A stretch of 64,000 nt of DNA from NCBI RefSeq assembly GCF_900187425.1, contig NZ_FYDJ01000003.1, positions 274,987-338,986 on the forward strand. The letters are read 5' to 3'. Shown piece after piece: positions 8,963-17,563 of this stretch (position 1 is its first letter; each line of letters opens with the position of its first letter). Under the pieces are notes generated by a model. The model had not been told where the DNA came from. It was given only the letters and a program-made list of their open reading frames with translations, and ran no database searches. This DNA comes from Pseudomonas sp. Irchel s3h14. GTDB lineage: Bacteria > Pseudomonadota > Gammaproteobacteria > Pseudomonadales > Pseudomonadaceae. A program made the position numbers and the translations under genes.

Positions 8963-9688
8963 ATGACTGATTCGACCCAACTGTTCCCGCCCTTCGCCGA
9001 AGAAATGCTCCCCGGTGGCGGCCATCGCTCCTTCGTGTTGAAACGCGGCCAACTGCTGCGCCTGACCGACCTGCGCGGCGGTGCCAACGTCAGCCTGACG
9101 CTGCTTAACGCCAATGAAAAAACCGAACGCCTGAACCTGCCCGACAGCCTCAAATGCCAACACACCGCCAAACTCACCACCGGCCATTGCCTGTATTCGG
9201 ACATGGGCCGCGTGCTGGCCGCCATCACTGCTGACACCTGCGGCTGGAGCGACAGCCTCGGCGGCGTGCTCTGCGCTGAAGAGGTCGCGGAAAAATACGG
9301 CGCGGGGCGCTACCAGGAACTGCGCAACGGCTTCTTCCGCAACGGCACCGACAACCTGTTGGTGGAGCTGGGCAAGTGGGGGCTGGGCCTGTCCGACCTG
9401 CTGATGACGCTCAACCTGTTCAGCCGGGTGAACGTCGATGAGGCCGGGCATTTTCACTTCGTCGAAGGCAATTCCAGGGCCGGCGACTACATCGAGTTGT
9501 ATGCGCCGATGGACACGCTGGTGGTGCTCACCGCCCTGCAACATCCGATGGACCCTTCGCCTGAATACGCACCGAAACCGCTGAAGCTCAGCTGGATGAA
9601 CGCTGACGCCAGCGTCGCCGAACACTGCCGCACCTCGCGCCCGGAAAACCAGCGCGGCTTCATCAACACCGACCGTCTGTTCGCCTGA
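8963..9688 (+). CDS. Carboxyguanidine deiminase subunit (urea carboxylase-associated protein 1, DUF1989)
   Basis: 241-residue DUF1989 protein, the longer of the two 'urea carboxylase-associated' proteins. Work on Pseudomonas showed that such pairs form carboxyguanidine deiminase (CgdA and CgdB), which removes one amino group as ammonia from carboxyguanidine to yield allophanate. The characteristic [12 protein letters not shown] motif (near residues 89-100) and [11 protein letters not shown] are present. I cannot say from sequence which of the two names belongs to which gene. It is spaced 12 bases from the ATPase and 11 bases from its partner. Confidence 0.88.
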   Translation: MTDSTQLFPPFAEEMLPGGGHRSFVLKRGQLLRLTDLRGGANVSLTLLNANEKTERLNLPDSLKCQHTAKLTTGHCLYSDMGRVLAAITADTCGWSDSLGGVLCAEEVAEKYGAGRYQELRNGFFRNGTDNLLVELGKWGLGLSDLLMTLNLFSRVNVDEAGHFHFVEGNSRAGDYIELYAPMDTLVVLTALQHPMDPSPEYAPKPLKLSWMNADASVAEHCRTSRPENQRGFINTDRLFA

Positions 9689-9699
9689 GGATCGCTACC

Positions 9700-10341
9700 A
9701 TGTCACTCGCAATCGCTACCGCTCAACAGCTGCCCGAAACCGCGATCTACCGCGCGACCATCCCGGCCGGTGAACCGTGGCTGATGGAGGTCAAGGCCGG
9801 CCAGACCTTGCGCATCCTCGATCTGGAAGGCAACCAGGCCGTCGACACGTTGTTCTACAGCGTTGCCAATCCGAAGGAACGCTATGACGTGCAACGCACG
9901 TTGCGCCGACAGAACAGCGTCTACCTGAGCACCGGCAGCGTGCTCTATTCCAACCTCGGCAAACCGATGCTGACCATCGTCGCCGACACCTGCGGTCGAC
10001 ACGACACCCTCGGCGGTGCCTGCGCGCAAGAGAGCAACACCGTGCGTTATGCGTTGGAGAAACGCTACATGCACAGCTGCCGCGATAACTACCTGCGCGC
10101 CTGCGTCCACGACGGGCGACTGGGCAAGGGCGACATCGGGCCAAACATCAACTTCTTCATGAACGTGCCGGTCACGGCGGATGGCGGGCTGACGTTTGAG
10201 GACGGGATTTCGGCGCCGGGCAAATACGTTGATCTGCGGGCCGAGATGGACGTGATCGTGCTGATCTCCAATTGCCCGCAACTGAACAACCCGTGTAACG
10301 CCTACAACCCCACCCCTGCGGAGCTGCTGGTATGGAACTGA
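9700..10341 (+). CDS. Carboxyguanidine deiminase subunit (urea carboxylase-associated protein 2, DUF1989)
   Basis: 213-residue DUF1989 protein, the partner of the preceding gene. The motif is repeated here as [19 protein letters not shown] (near residues 96-114), with Cys, His and Asp residues expected to build the active or metal site, and [13 protein letters not shown] near 44-56. Together with its partner it is expected to convert carboxyguanidine to allophanate and ammonia between the carboxylase and allophanate hydrolase steps. A REP pair and about 300 bases separate it from the carboxylase gene. Confidence 0.88.
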   Translation: MSLAIATAQQLPETAIYRATIPAGEPWLMEVKAGQTLRILDLEGNQAVDTLFYSVANPKERYDVQRTLRRQNSVYLSTGSVLYSNLGKPMLTIVADTCGRHDTLGGACAQESNTVRYALEKRYMHSCRDNYLRACVHDGRLGKGDIGPNINFFMNVPVTADGGLTFEDGISAPGKYVDLRAEMDVIVLISNCPQLNNPCNAYNPTPAELLVWN

Positions 10342-10429
10342 AATTCGCGCGGTTGCGTAGATGGTTGTTCACCCTGTGCCAGGCCCGTTCCGGCCAGTGC
10401 CTAAAAAAGTAAGAACACCCTAAATCCAA

Positions 10430-10519
10430 TGTGGGAGCGGGCTTGCTCGCGAAGGGGCCGTTACATTCAACATTAATGTCGACTGACACTCCGTCTTCGC
10501 GAGCAAGCCCGCTCCCACA
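10430..10519. repeat. REP inverted pair between the deiminase and carboxylase genes
   Basis: Arms 10430-10453 and 10496-10519 are perfect inverted copies of the main REP unit. It sits inside the guanidine operon, in the 306-base gap between the deiminase and carboxylase genes, where it could act as an attenuator or RNA-stability element. The remaining gap sequence (10520-10647) holds no gene or further signal that I recognise. Confidence 0.9.
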
Positions 10520-10647
10520 AGGGTTCGGTGGTGTTCTGGGGTGAACTGTGTTTGCCGTCGGGGACGACCTCGGCGCTTATCGAAAACTGCGGGACGGCCC
10601 GCATCCCAGGTCGAGGCTGATGCGCTATCGCCTCCGGGGGTTATGCC

Positions 10648-13600
10648 ATGTTCGAAAAAGTCCTGATTGCCAACCGTGGCGCCATTGCCTGTCGCATCCT
10701 GCGCACCCTGCGTGAATTGCAGGTCCAGGGCGTTGCTGTTTACTCCGAAGCCGATGCCGCCAGTTTGCACATTCTGCAGGCCGATGAAGCCCACAGCCTC
10801 GGTGAAGGCGCAGCCGCCGGCACCTATCTGGCGGTCGACAAAATCCTCGCCATCGCCAAATCCACCGGCGCCACGGCGATCCACCCCGGCTACGGTTTCC
10901 TCTCGGAAAACGCCGCGTTCGCCGAAGCGTGCGAAGCCGCCAACATCGCCTTCATCGGCCCGACGCCAGAGCAGCTTCGAGTGTTCGGCCTCAAACACAC
11001 CGCGCGCGCCTTGGCCAAGCGACACGGCGTGCCGATGCTCGAGGGCACCGAGTTGCTCGACAGCCTCGACGCAGCACTGATTGCCGGCGAACAGGTCGGC
11101 TACCCGGTGATGCTCAAAAGCACCGCCGGCGGTGGCGGTATCGGCATGCGCGTGTGCCGCAGCGCTGCCGAATTGAGCGAATCCTTTGAGGCCGTCAAAC
11201 GCCTCGGCCAGAACAACTTCAGCGACGCCGGGGTGTTCATCGAGAAGTACATCCAACGCGCCCGTCATCTGGAAGTGCAGGTGTTCGGCGACGGCCTGGG
11301 CGAAGTGATTGCCCTCGGCGTGCGCGACTGCTCGGTGCAGCGCCGCAACCAGAAAGTCCTCGAAGAAACCCCGGCGCCGAACCTCCCCGAGGGCATGGCT
11401 GAAGAGCTGTGTGCGGCGGCGATCAAACTGGCGAAAGCGGTGAATTACCGCAGCGCCGGCACCGTTGAATTCGTCTTCGACAGCGAGGCTCAGCGTTTCT
11501 ACTTTCTCGAAGTGAACACCCGTTTGCAGGTGGAGCACGGCGTCACCGAGCAAGTCTGGGGCGTGGATCTGGTGCGCTGGATGGTGGAACTGGCCGCAGG
11601 TGATTTGCCGCCGTTGAGCGAGTTGAGCCGAGACTTGAAAGCCTGCGGCCATGCGATTCAGGCACGGCTTTACGCCGAAGATCCGGGGCGCGATTTTCAG
11701 CCGAGCCCGGGGTTGCTGACCGCCGTGAACTTCCCTGCCGCCGATGGCAAACACTTGCGTATCGACACGTGGGTCGAGGCCGGTTGCGAGATCCCACCGT
11801 ACTTCGATCCGATGATAGCCAAAGTCATCAGTTGGGCGCCGACCCGCGAAGAAGCCGCTGCCGATTTGCATCAAGCGTTGGGCGACAGCCTGCTGTACGG
11901 GGTGGAAACCAACCGCGATTATTTGCGGCAGATTTTGCTCGATATGCCCTTCGCCAGCGGCCAGCCGTGGACGCGTTGCCTGGAAGGTTTGGTGTATCAG
12001 GCCAACACGTTTGAAGTGCTCAGCGCTGGCACTCAGACCAGCGTTCAGGACTATCCGGGCCGCCTTGGGTATTGGGCCGTGGGCGTGCCGCCGTCAGGGC
12101 CGATGGACAGTCGCACGTTGCGTTTGGGCAACCTTTTGCTGGGTAACGACGAAGGCGCCGCTGCGCTGGAAATCACCATGAGCGGGCCGCTGCTGCGCTT
12201 CAATTGCGACGCGGTGGTGGCGGTGACCGGGGCAGTGATTCCACTGACCCTTAATGGTGAAGTAGTGCCGATGGACACGGCTTTGCTGGTACCGGCGGGC
12301 GCTACTTTGAGCCTTGGAACGATTGCCGGAGTTGGCGCTCGCAGCTATTTGTGCCTGCGCGGCGGCCTGCAAGTGCCGGATTATCTGGGCAGCAAAAGCA
12401 CCTTCACCCTCGGCCAGTTTGGTGGGCATGGCGGGCGTGCATTGCGTGCGGGCGACGTGTTGCATCTCCCTGCTTTGAACGACCGCAGCGCCGGTCAACA
12501 ACTGGCTGAAGAACAGGTCACCGAGTTGCCCGTTCTGCGGCAGATCCGGGTGATCTACGGCCCTCATGGCGCACCGGAATACTTCACCGAAAACTACATT
12601 GGCACCTTCTTCGCCACCCAGTGGGAAGTACATTTCAACTCCAGCCGAACCGGTGTGCGGTTGATCGGGCCGAAGCCTGAATGGGTGCGTGCCGATGGTG
12701 GCGAGGCGGGTCTGCATCCGTCGAATATTCATGACAATCCGTACGCCATTGGGGCGGTGGATTTTACCGGTGACATGCCGGTAATCCTCGGTCCCGACGG
12801 CCCTAGCCTCGGCGGATTTGTCTGCCCTGTGACGGTGATCGAGGCGGATCTTTGGCAGCTGGGCCAGCTCAAGGCTGGGGACAAAGTTCAGTTCCTCCCG
12901 GTCGATATCAAGACCGCCCGCAACCTCGCCCTGAATTGGAATACCCCCTGTGGGAGCGGGCTTGCTCGCGAAAGCGGTGTGTCTGTGTCATCAACGTCGT
13001 CTGACACGACCTCTTCGCGAGCAAGCCCGCTCCCACAAGGGATTGAGTCGCCGGTGGTGTTGGATTTGGGTCAGGACGATACGCGGCTGGTCGCGAGACT
13101 GTCGGGCGACACTCATTTGCTATTGGAGATCGGCGCCCCCGAACTTGACCTGGTCCTGCGCTTTCGCGCCCACGCCTTGATGCAGGCCCTGGAAAGCCAA
13201 AACCTGCACGGCGTCATCAACCTCACGCCAGGCATCCGCTCGCTGCAAGTGCACTACCAACCTGAACAACTGCCGCTGACTGATCTGCTCGGCATCGTCG
13301 CCGGCGAATGGGACGCCGTGTGCGCCGCCAAGGACCTCCAAGTGCCCTCGCGCATCGTCCATCTGCCGCTGTCCTGGGACGACCCGGCCTGCCAGTTGGC
13401 GATCGAAAAATACATGACCACCGTGCGCAAGGACGCCCCGTGGTGCCCGAGCAATCTGGAGTTCATACGGCGCATCAACGACCTGCCAAACCTCGATGAA
13501 GTGCAGCGCACGGTGTTCGACGCCAGCTACCTGGTGATGGGCCTGGGCGACGTCTACCTCGGTGCGCCGGTCGCCACGCCACTCGATCCGCGTCATCGCT

Positions 13601-14295
13601 TGGTAACCACCAAATACAACCCGGCCCGCACCTGGACCGCGGAAAACTCGGTGGGCATCGGCGGTGCTTACATGTGCGTGTACGGCATGGAAGGCCCTGG
13701 CGGTTATCAGTTCGTCGGCCGCACTTTGCAGATGTGGAATCGCTATCGCGAGGTCGCTGCATTCGATGGCAAACCGTGGCTGCTGCGCTTCTTCGATCAG
13801 ATCCGTTTCTACCCGGTCAGTGCCGATGAACTGCTGCGCATTCGACGGGATTTCCCACTCGGGCGCTTCGATCTGAACATCGAGCACAGTCAGCTGAATC
13901 TGGCGGATTACCAAGCCTTCCTGACGAAGGAAGCCGAGAGCATTGCCGCGTTTCGCGATCAGCAAAAATGTGCGTTCAACGCCGAGCGTGAGCGCTGGAT
14001 CGCCAGTGGCCAGGCGCATTTCGACAGCGAAGAACTTGTCCCGGAAGTGACCGAGGACGCACCGCTGGCCAGCGGTCAACAGAGCGTCGACAGCCACATC
14101 GCCGGCAACCTTTGGCAGGTTCAGGTTGAAACCGGCAGCCGGGTTGCCGCGGGTGATGTGCTGGTGATTCTGGAGTCGATGAAGATGGAAATCCCATTGC
14201 TCGCACCCATGGCCGGGGTGGTCCGCGAGATTCGCGTGCAACCGGGTTCGGCGGTGCGCGCCGGACAGCGCGTCGTGGTGCTGGAACTTGAGTGA
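10648..14295 (+). CDS. Guanidine carboxylase (annotated urea carboxylase), biotin-dependent, with an in-frame REP insertion
   Basis: 1215-residue biotin-dependent carboxylase. Order: biotin carboxylase N-domain (MFEKVLIANRGAIACRILR), ATP-grasp with the glycine loop STAGGGGIGM near 158-167, BC C-domain to about 445, KipA/AHS2 domain (about 455-765), KipI/AHS1 domain (about 800-1010), linker, and biotinyl domain with ESMKM (Lys1179). It carboxylates guanidine (and to some extent urea) with bicarbonate and ATP; the riboswitch and deiminase genes make guanidine the likely substrate. Odd: residues about 768-797 are translated from a whole REP inverted repeat and form a Ser/Gly-rich linker between AHS2 and AHS1. 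The frame stays open throughout. Expected length without the insert is about 1185. Confidence 0.93.
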   Translation: MFEKVLIANRGAIACRILRTLRELQVQGVAVYSEADAASLHILQADEAHSLGEGAAAGTYLAVDKILAIAKSTGATAIHPGYGFLSENAAFAEACEAANIAFIGPTPEQLRVFGLKHTARALAKRHGVPMLEGTELLDSLDAALIAGEQVGYPVMLKSTAGGGGIGMRVCRSAAELSESFEAVKRLGQNNFSDAGVFIEKYIQRARHLEVQVFGDGLGEVIALGVRDCSVQRRNQKVLEETPAPNLPEGMAEELCAAAIKLAKAVNYRSAGTVEFVFDSEAQRFYFLEVNTRLQVEHGVTEQVWGVDLVRWMVELAAGDLPPLSELSRDLKACGHAIQARLYAEDPGRDFQPSPGLLTAVNFPAADGKHLRIDTWVEAGCEIPPYFDPMIAKVISWAPTREEAAADLHQALGDSLLYGVETNRDYLRQILLDMPFASGQPWTRCLEGLVYQANTFEVLSAGTQTSVQDYPGRLGYWAVGVPPSGPMDSRTLRLGNLLLGNDEGAAALEITMSGPLLRFNCDAVVAVTGAVIPLTLNGEVVPMDTALLVPAGATLSLGTIAGVGARSYLCLRGGLQVPDYLGSKSTFTLGQFGGHGGRALRAGDVLHLPALNDRSAGQQLAEEQVTELPVLRQIRVIYGPHGAPEYFTENYIGTFFATQWEVHFNSSRTGVRLIGPKPEWVRADGGEAGLHPSNIHDNPYAIGAVDFTGDMPVILGPDGPSLGGFVCPVTVIEADLWQLGQLKAGDKVQFLPVDIKTARNLALNWNTPCGSGLARESGVSVSSTSSDTTSSRASPLPQGIESPVVLDLGQDDTRLVARLSGDTHLLLEIGAPELDLVLRFRAHALMQALESQNLHGVINLTPGIRSLQVHYQPEQLPLTDLLGIVAGEWDAVCAAKDLQVPSRIVHLPLSWDDPACQLAIEKYMTTVRKDAPWCPSNLEFIRRINDLPNLDEVQRTVFDASYLVMGLGDVYLGAPVATPLDPRHRLVTTKYNPARTWTAENSVGIGGAYMCVYGMEGPGGYQFVGRTLQMWNRYREVAAFDGKPWLLRFFDQIRFYPVSADELLRIRRDFPLGRFDLNIEHSQLNLADYQAFLTKEAESIAAFRDQQKCAFNAERERWIASGQAHFDSEELVPEVTEDAPLASGQQSVDSHIAGNLWQVQVETGSRVAAGDVLVILESMKMEIPLLAPMAGVVREIRVQPGSAVRAGQRVVVLELE
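12949..13037. repeat. REP inverted pair inside the guanidine carboxylase reading frame
   Basis: Arms 12949-12972 and 13014-13037 are perfect 24-bp inverted copies of the same REP unit seen in gaps elsewhere. Both arms are read in frame: the left encodes CGSGLARE and the right encodes SSRASPLP. The mRNA would hold a strong hairpin in mid-gene. The location coincides with the AHS2/AHS1 domain boundary, where an insertion is least harmful. Confidence 0.95.
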
Positions 14296-14320
14296 ACCCA
14301 CTTTGAAAAGGATTAACGCC

Positions 14321-16093
14321 ATGAACATCAATCTGCAACTCGACGCCCTGCGCAGCGCTTACCGCGACGGCAGCACCACGCCTCGAAAACTGTTGCTGAG
14401 CCTGCGCGATAAAGCCGCGGCGCTGAACCCGGATTATCACCTGTTCATCCACTTGCTCAGTGTTGAAGAACTGGAACCGCACCTCGCCGCACTCGACGGT
14501 CGCGATATCGAAAGCCTGCCGCTGTACGGCGTGCCGTTCGCGATCAAGGACAACATCGACCTGGCCGGCATTCCAACGACCGCGGCGTGCCCTGCATTTG
14601 CCTATGTGCCGGAGCGCTCGGCGACCATCGTCGAGCAGTTGCTGGCGCTGGGCGCGATTCCGTTGGGCAAGACCAATCTTGATCAATTCGCCACCGGGCT
14701 TAACGGCAGTCGCTCGCCGTATGGCGCGTGCCCGAACAGCGTATTGCCGGAGTATCCGTCGGGCGGTTCCAGCGCCGGGTCTTCACTGGCGGTGGCGCTC
14801 GGTGTGGCGAGTTTTTCCCTGGGCACGGACACGGCGGGTTCCGGGCGTGTGCCAGCGGCGCTGAACAATCTGGTGGGGTTGAAAGCCAGCAAAGGGTTGA
14901 TCTCCACGGCCGGTGTGGTTCCGGCCTGCCGCACCCTCGATTGCGTGACCACGTTCACCGCGACTGCTCGGGAAGCCAGTCAGTTGCTTGCGCTCACTGC
15001 GCATCTAGATCCCCGCGATGAATACAGCCGTAGCAATCCGTTGTGGAATGACGGCTCGGCGTTTGGTGCTCCTCGCCCCTTCCGCTTTGGCGTGCCGCGT
15101 GCTCAGGATCTGGAGTTCTTCGGCTGCCCTGAAGGCCCGCTGTTGTTTGGTGATGCCATCGATCAGCTCAAGGCTTTGGGCGGTGAAGCGGTGGAGCTGG
15201 ATTTGTCGCCGTTCCTTGAAGCGGCGCGTTTGCTCTATGAAGGGCCGTGGGTGGCTGAGCGCTACAGCGTGGCCGGCGAGTTGATGGAGAAAAATCCAGA
15301 AGCTGTGCTGCCGGTGATTCGCGCGGTGCTGGCCAAGGCTCCAGCGGTGAACGGCGTGCAAACCTTCCGCGCCCAGTACCGTCTGCAAGCGCTGAAAGCC
15401 CTGTGCGACGAGGCGCTGGACGGCCTCGATTGCGTGCTCACACCCACCATCGGCCGCCCCGTCACGCTGGCGGAACTGGACGCCGAACCGGTGCTGCGCA
15501 ATTCGGAACTGGGCTACTACACCAACTTCATGAACCTGCTCGATTACGCCGCCGTCGCCGTGCCCAGCGGTTTCATGGGTAATGGTTTGCCTTGGGGCGT
15601 GACGTTGTTCGGGCGGGCGTTTACTGATCAGTATTTGTTGGGTGTGGCGGATGCGTTGCAGCGCCAGCAAAGTTTAATCGCGCCTGCGCCGACGGCTGCC
15701 GCGCGTAATGACCGGGCGCGGTTGGTGGTGTGTGGGGCGCATCTGGATGGGTTGGCGCTGAATTGGCAGTTGAAGCAGCGCGGGGCTCGACTGGTCGAGA
15801 CGACGTTCAGCTCGCCGGACTATCAACTGTATGCCCTGGCCGGCGGCCCACCGTTTCGCCCCGGGATGGTTCGCGTGAAGGATGGAGGTGTGGCGATTGC
15901 GGTGGAGGTTTGGGAATTGCCGAGCCGTGAGCTGGGTTCGTTTTTGACCGGGATACCGGCACCGCTGGGATTGGGCAAGGTGCAATTGGCGGATGGGCGC
16001 TGGGAGAGCGGGTTTATTTGTGAGGCTTATGGGTTGGAGGGGGCAGCCGATATCAGCCATTTAGGCGGATGGCGTGCTTACCTCGCCAAATGA
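14321..16093 (+). CDS. atzF: Allophanate hydrolase
   Basis: 590-residue allophanate hydrolase, last step of the pathway (allophanate to ammonia and CO2). The N-terminal amidase-signature domain has Lys76 in FAIKDN, the Ser pair in PSGGSSAGSS (near 147-154) and the nucleophile Ser174 in DTAGSGR; the C-terminal roughly 130 residues are the separate AtzF-type domain (VVCGAHLDGLALNWQL on). I use the ATG at 14321 with AAAAGGAT upstream; a TTG 33 bases earlier overlaps the carboxylase gene but has no good site. The TGA stop is part of the REP-type sequence that follows immediately. Confidence 0.93.
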   Translation: MNINLQLDALRSAYRDGSTTPRKLLLSLRDKAAALNPDYHLFIHLLSVEELEPHLAALDGRDIESLPLYGVPFAIKDNIDLAGIPTTAACPAFAYVPERSATIVEQLLALGAIPLGKTNLDQFATGLNGSRSPYGACPNSVLPEYPSGGSSAGSSLAVALGVASFSLGTDTAGSGRVPAALNNLVGLKASKGLISTAGVVPACRTLDCVTTFTATAREASQLLALTAHLDPRDEYSRSNPLWNDGSAFGAPRPFRFGVPRAQDLEFFGCPEGPLLFGDAIDQLKALGGEAVELDLSPFLEAARLLYEGPWVAERYSVAGELMEKNPEAVLPVIRAVLAKAPAVNGVQTFRAQYRLQALKALCDEALDGLDCVLTPTIGRPVTLAELDAEPVLRNSELGYYTNFMNLLDYAAVAVPSGFMGNGLPWGVTLFGRAFTDQYLLGVADALQRQQSLIAPAPTAAARNDRARLVVCGAHLDGLALNWQLKQRGARLVETTFSSPDYQLYALAGGPPFRPGMVRVKDGGVAIAVEVWELPSRELGSFLTGIPAPLGLGKVQLADGRWESGFICEAYGLEGAADISHLGGWRAYLAK

Positions 16094-16117
16094 TCGTTCC
16101 CACGCTCCGCGTGGGAA
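16092..16117. repeat. Single REP arm (GATCGTTCCCACGC class) abutting the atzF stop
   Basis: GATCGTTCCCACGC followed by the inner palindrome arm GCGTGGGAA: one half of the REP class seen complete at 44945 and 57412. The expected inverted partner is absent; instead the sequence runs straight into a GGDEF-gene fragment. Its first bases complete the stop codon of atzF. Confidence 0.85.
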
Positions 16118-16300
16118 TACCGCCAGTCGCTGTACCTCAACCTGGCCTTGCAGCTGACCGTGAGCATCGGCCTGACCACCCTGCAGACCGATGACACCTT
16201 GCACACGCTGCTCTCGAGGGCTGATCATGCGATGTACCGGGCCAAGCAAGCCGGCCGTAACCGCACCTGCGTGGAAATGCCTCACTCCAGTTATGAATAA
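16118..16300 (+). pseudogene. Orphan C-terminal fragment of a GGDEF (diguanylate cyclase) gene
   Basis: A 60-codon open stretch with no start codon reads YRQSLYLNLALQLTVSIG..., including LLSRADHAMYRAKQAGRNR, which is the unmistakable last helix region of a GGDEF domain, and ends at TAA 16298-16300. The GGDEF active-site half and everything upstream are missing; the fragment begins exactly where a single REP arm ends. It is best explained as debris left by a REP-associated deletion or insertion. No function is expected. Confidence 0.85.
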
Positions 16301-16306
16301 CCCTAC

Positions 16307-16501
16307 ATGAATAAGCCAGATTTCTGCCCAGCCTGCGGCGCCTCCAACGACTGCACCCTGGCCGACCCGCGAACCGCCGATCGGGCCTGCTGGTGCTACG
16401 GCGTCAGCATCGACCCGGCGGTGCTCGAAGCGCTGCCGCCCGAACTGCGCGACAAATCCTGTTTGTGCCCACGCTGCGCGCAAGTCGAGGCGCAGCTGTA
16501 A
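16307..16501 (+). CDS. Small cysteine-rich CWC-family protein
   Basis: 64 residues with eight Cys (CPAC, C, CWCYG, CLCPRC). The CWC motif and the flanking CPACG...CLCPRCA pairs define the cysteine-rich CWC family, probably a small zinc-binding protein of unknown role. It starts six bases after the GGDEF remnant and ends 56 bases before rsuA. In Pseudomonas such a gene directly in front of rsuA is usual in my recollection, so the debris upstream probably lies between two older neighbours. Confidence 0.85.
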   Translation: MNKPDFCPACGASNDCTLADPRTADRACWCYGVSIDPAVLEALPPELRDKSCLCPRCAQVEAQL

Positions 16502-16557
16502 GCAACCGCACAACCGATCACGTAAGATACGCGCCCCTTCCCTACCGATCCCTCGTC

Positions 16558-17250
16558 ATGCGCATTGACCGTTTCCTCAGCAACCTGCCGCGCTTCAACC
16601 GCAAGCAGGTGCGTCTGTTGCTGGTGGAAAAGCGCGTCAGGATCGACGGAAAAATCGTCAGCGACCCTCACGCCGACGTACTGGAGTTCAGCCGCGTGGA
16701 AGTCGACGATGAGCTACTGCAAGTCGGCAAGCCTGCACGCTACTTCATGCTGCACAAACCGCCTGGCTGCGTCAGTGCCACCCGCGATCCGCAACACCCG
16801 ACCGTGCTCGACCTGATCCATGAGCCGGACAAGGAGGACCTGCACATCGCCGGCCGGCTGGACTTCAACACCACCGGCCTGATGCTGATCACCAATGATG
16901 GCAGCTGGTCGCGACGCCTGACCCAGCCGCAAACCAAACTGCCCAAGGTCTACTACGTAGAAACCGAGCAAGAGATTGGCCCGGAATACGCATTGAAATT
17001 CACCGAAGGCCTGTACTTCGCCTTCGAAGACCTCACCACCCAACCCGCCGAGCTGGCCGTACTCGGCCCAACGTCCGCACGACTGAGCATCGTCGAGGGC
17101 CGTTATCATCAGGTGAAGCGGATGTTCGGCCATTTCGACAACAAGGTGCTGCGCCTGCACCGCGAAAGCATGGGCCCGCTGGTGCTCGACAGTGCCCTGA
17201 AACCGGGCGAGTACCGCGCATTGCGCACCGAAGAGATTCAATTGATCTAA
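16558..17250 (+). CDS. rsuA: 16S rRNA pseudouridine(516) synthase
   Basis: 230-residue RsuA-type pseudouridine synthase: N-terminal S4 domain (MRIDRFLSNLPRFNRKQVRLLL) followed by the catalytic domain with the motif AGRLDFNTTGLMLITNDG near residues 98-115 (catalytic Asp in GRLD) and KVYYVET and GRYHQVKRMF further on. It modifies U516 of 16S rRNA. The start is the ATG at 16558, which begins the S4 domain; the longer frame overlaps the CWC gene. Confidence 0.93.
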   Translation: MRIDRFLSNLPRFNRKQVRLLLVEKRVRIDGKIVSDPHADVLEFSRVEVDDELLQVGKPARYFMLHKPPGCVSATRDPQHPTVLDLIHEPDKEDLHIAGRLDFNTTGLMLITNDGSWSRRLTQPQTKLPKVYYVETEQEIGPEYALKFTEGLYFAFEDLTTQPAELAVLGPTSARLSIVEGRYHQVKRMFGHFDNKVLRLHRESMGPLVLDSALKPGEYRALRTEEIQLI

Positions 17251-17563
17251 GCAGGCGACCGCTCAGCAGAAGTTGTCGAACAATTTTCCAAAGATACTTG
17301 CGCGATGACGTGACCCCTGCTTGAATCAGGACGTCGGCCGAAATGTGACCGATGAGTCACAACATACTTCTAAGAAACTTTTTGCCGGTAGAGAACCCTC
17401 AGGTTCCGCTTTCCCCCGGCAGACTGCCCGCCAATAACAATACCCGTCGACCGGACTGCAATGGATCGACATGGGCCTCTCAAATTCCAGGCGTATGCCT
17501 ACCTGTCACAAAGCTCGTGCAATCTGATTTGCACGCATACCCGCTTGCCAGGAGTCTTATGAC
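17251..17563. other. phaG upstream region, no gene
   Basis: 313 bases between rsuA and phaG. No ORF with a credible start, no RNA gene and no clear repeat is visible. It presumably carries the phaG promoter and a long 5' leader. An AT-richer stretch around 17371-17385 could be part of a promoter, but I cannot assign sigma boxes with confidence. Confidence 0.4.

Noticed and set aside
10420..11874. 484-codon minus-strand frame opposite the carboxylase gene
   Set aside because: Antisense composition, runs through a REP element, no start signal.
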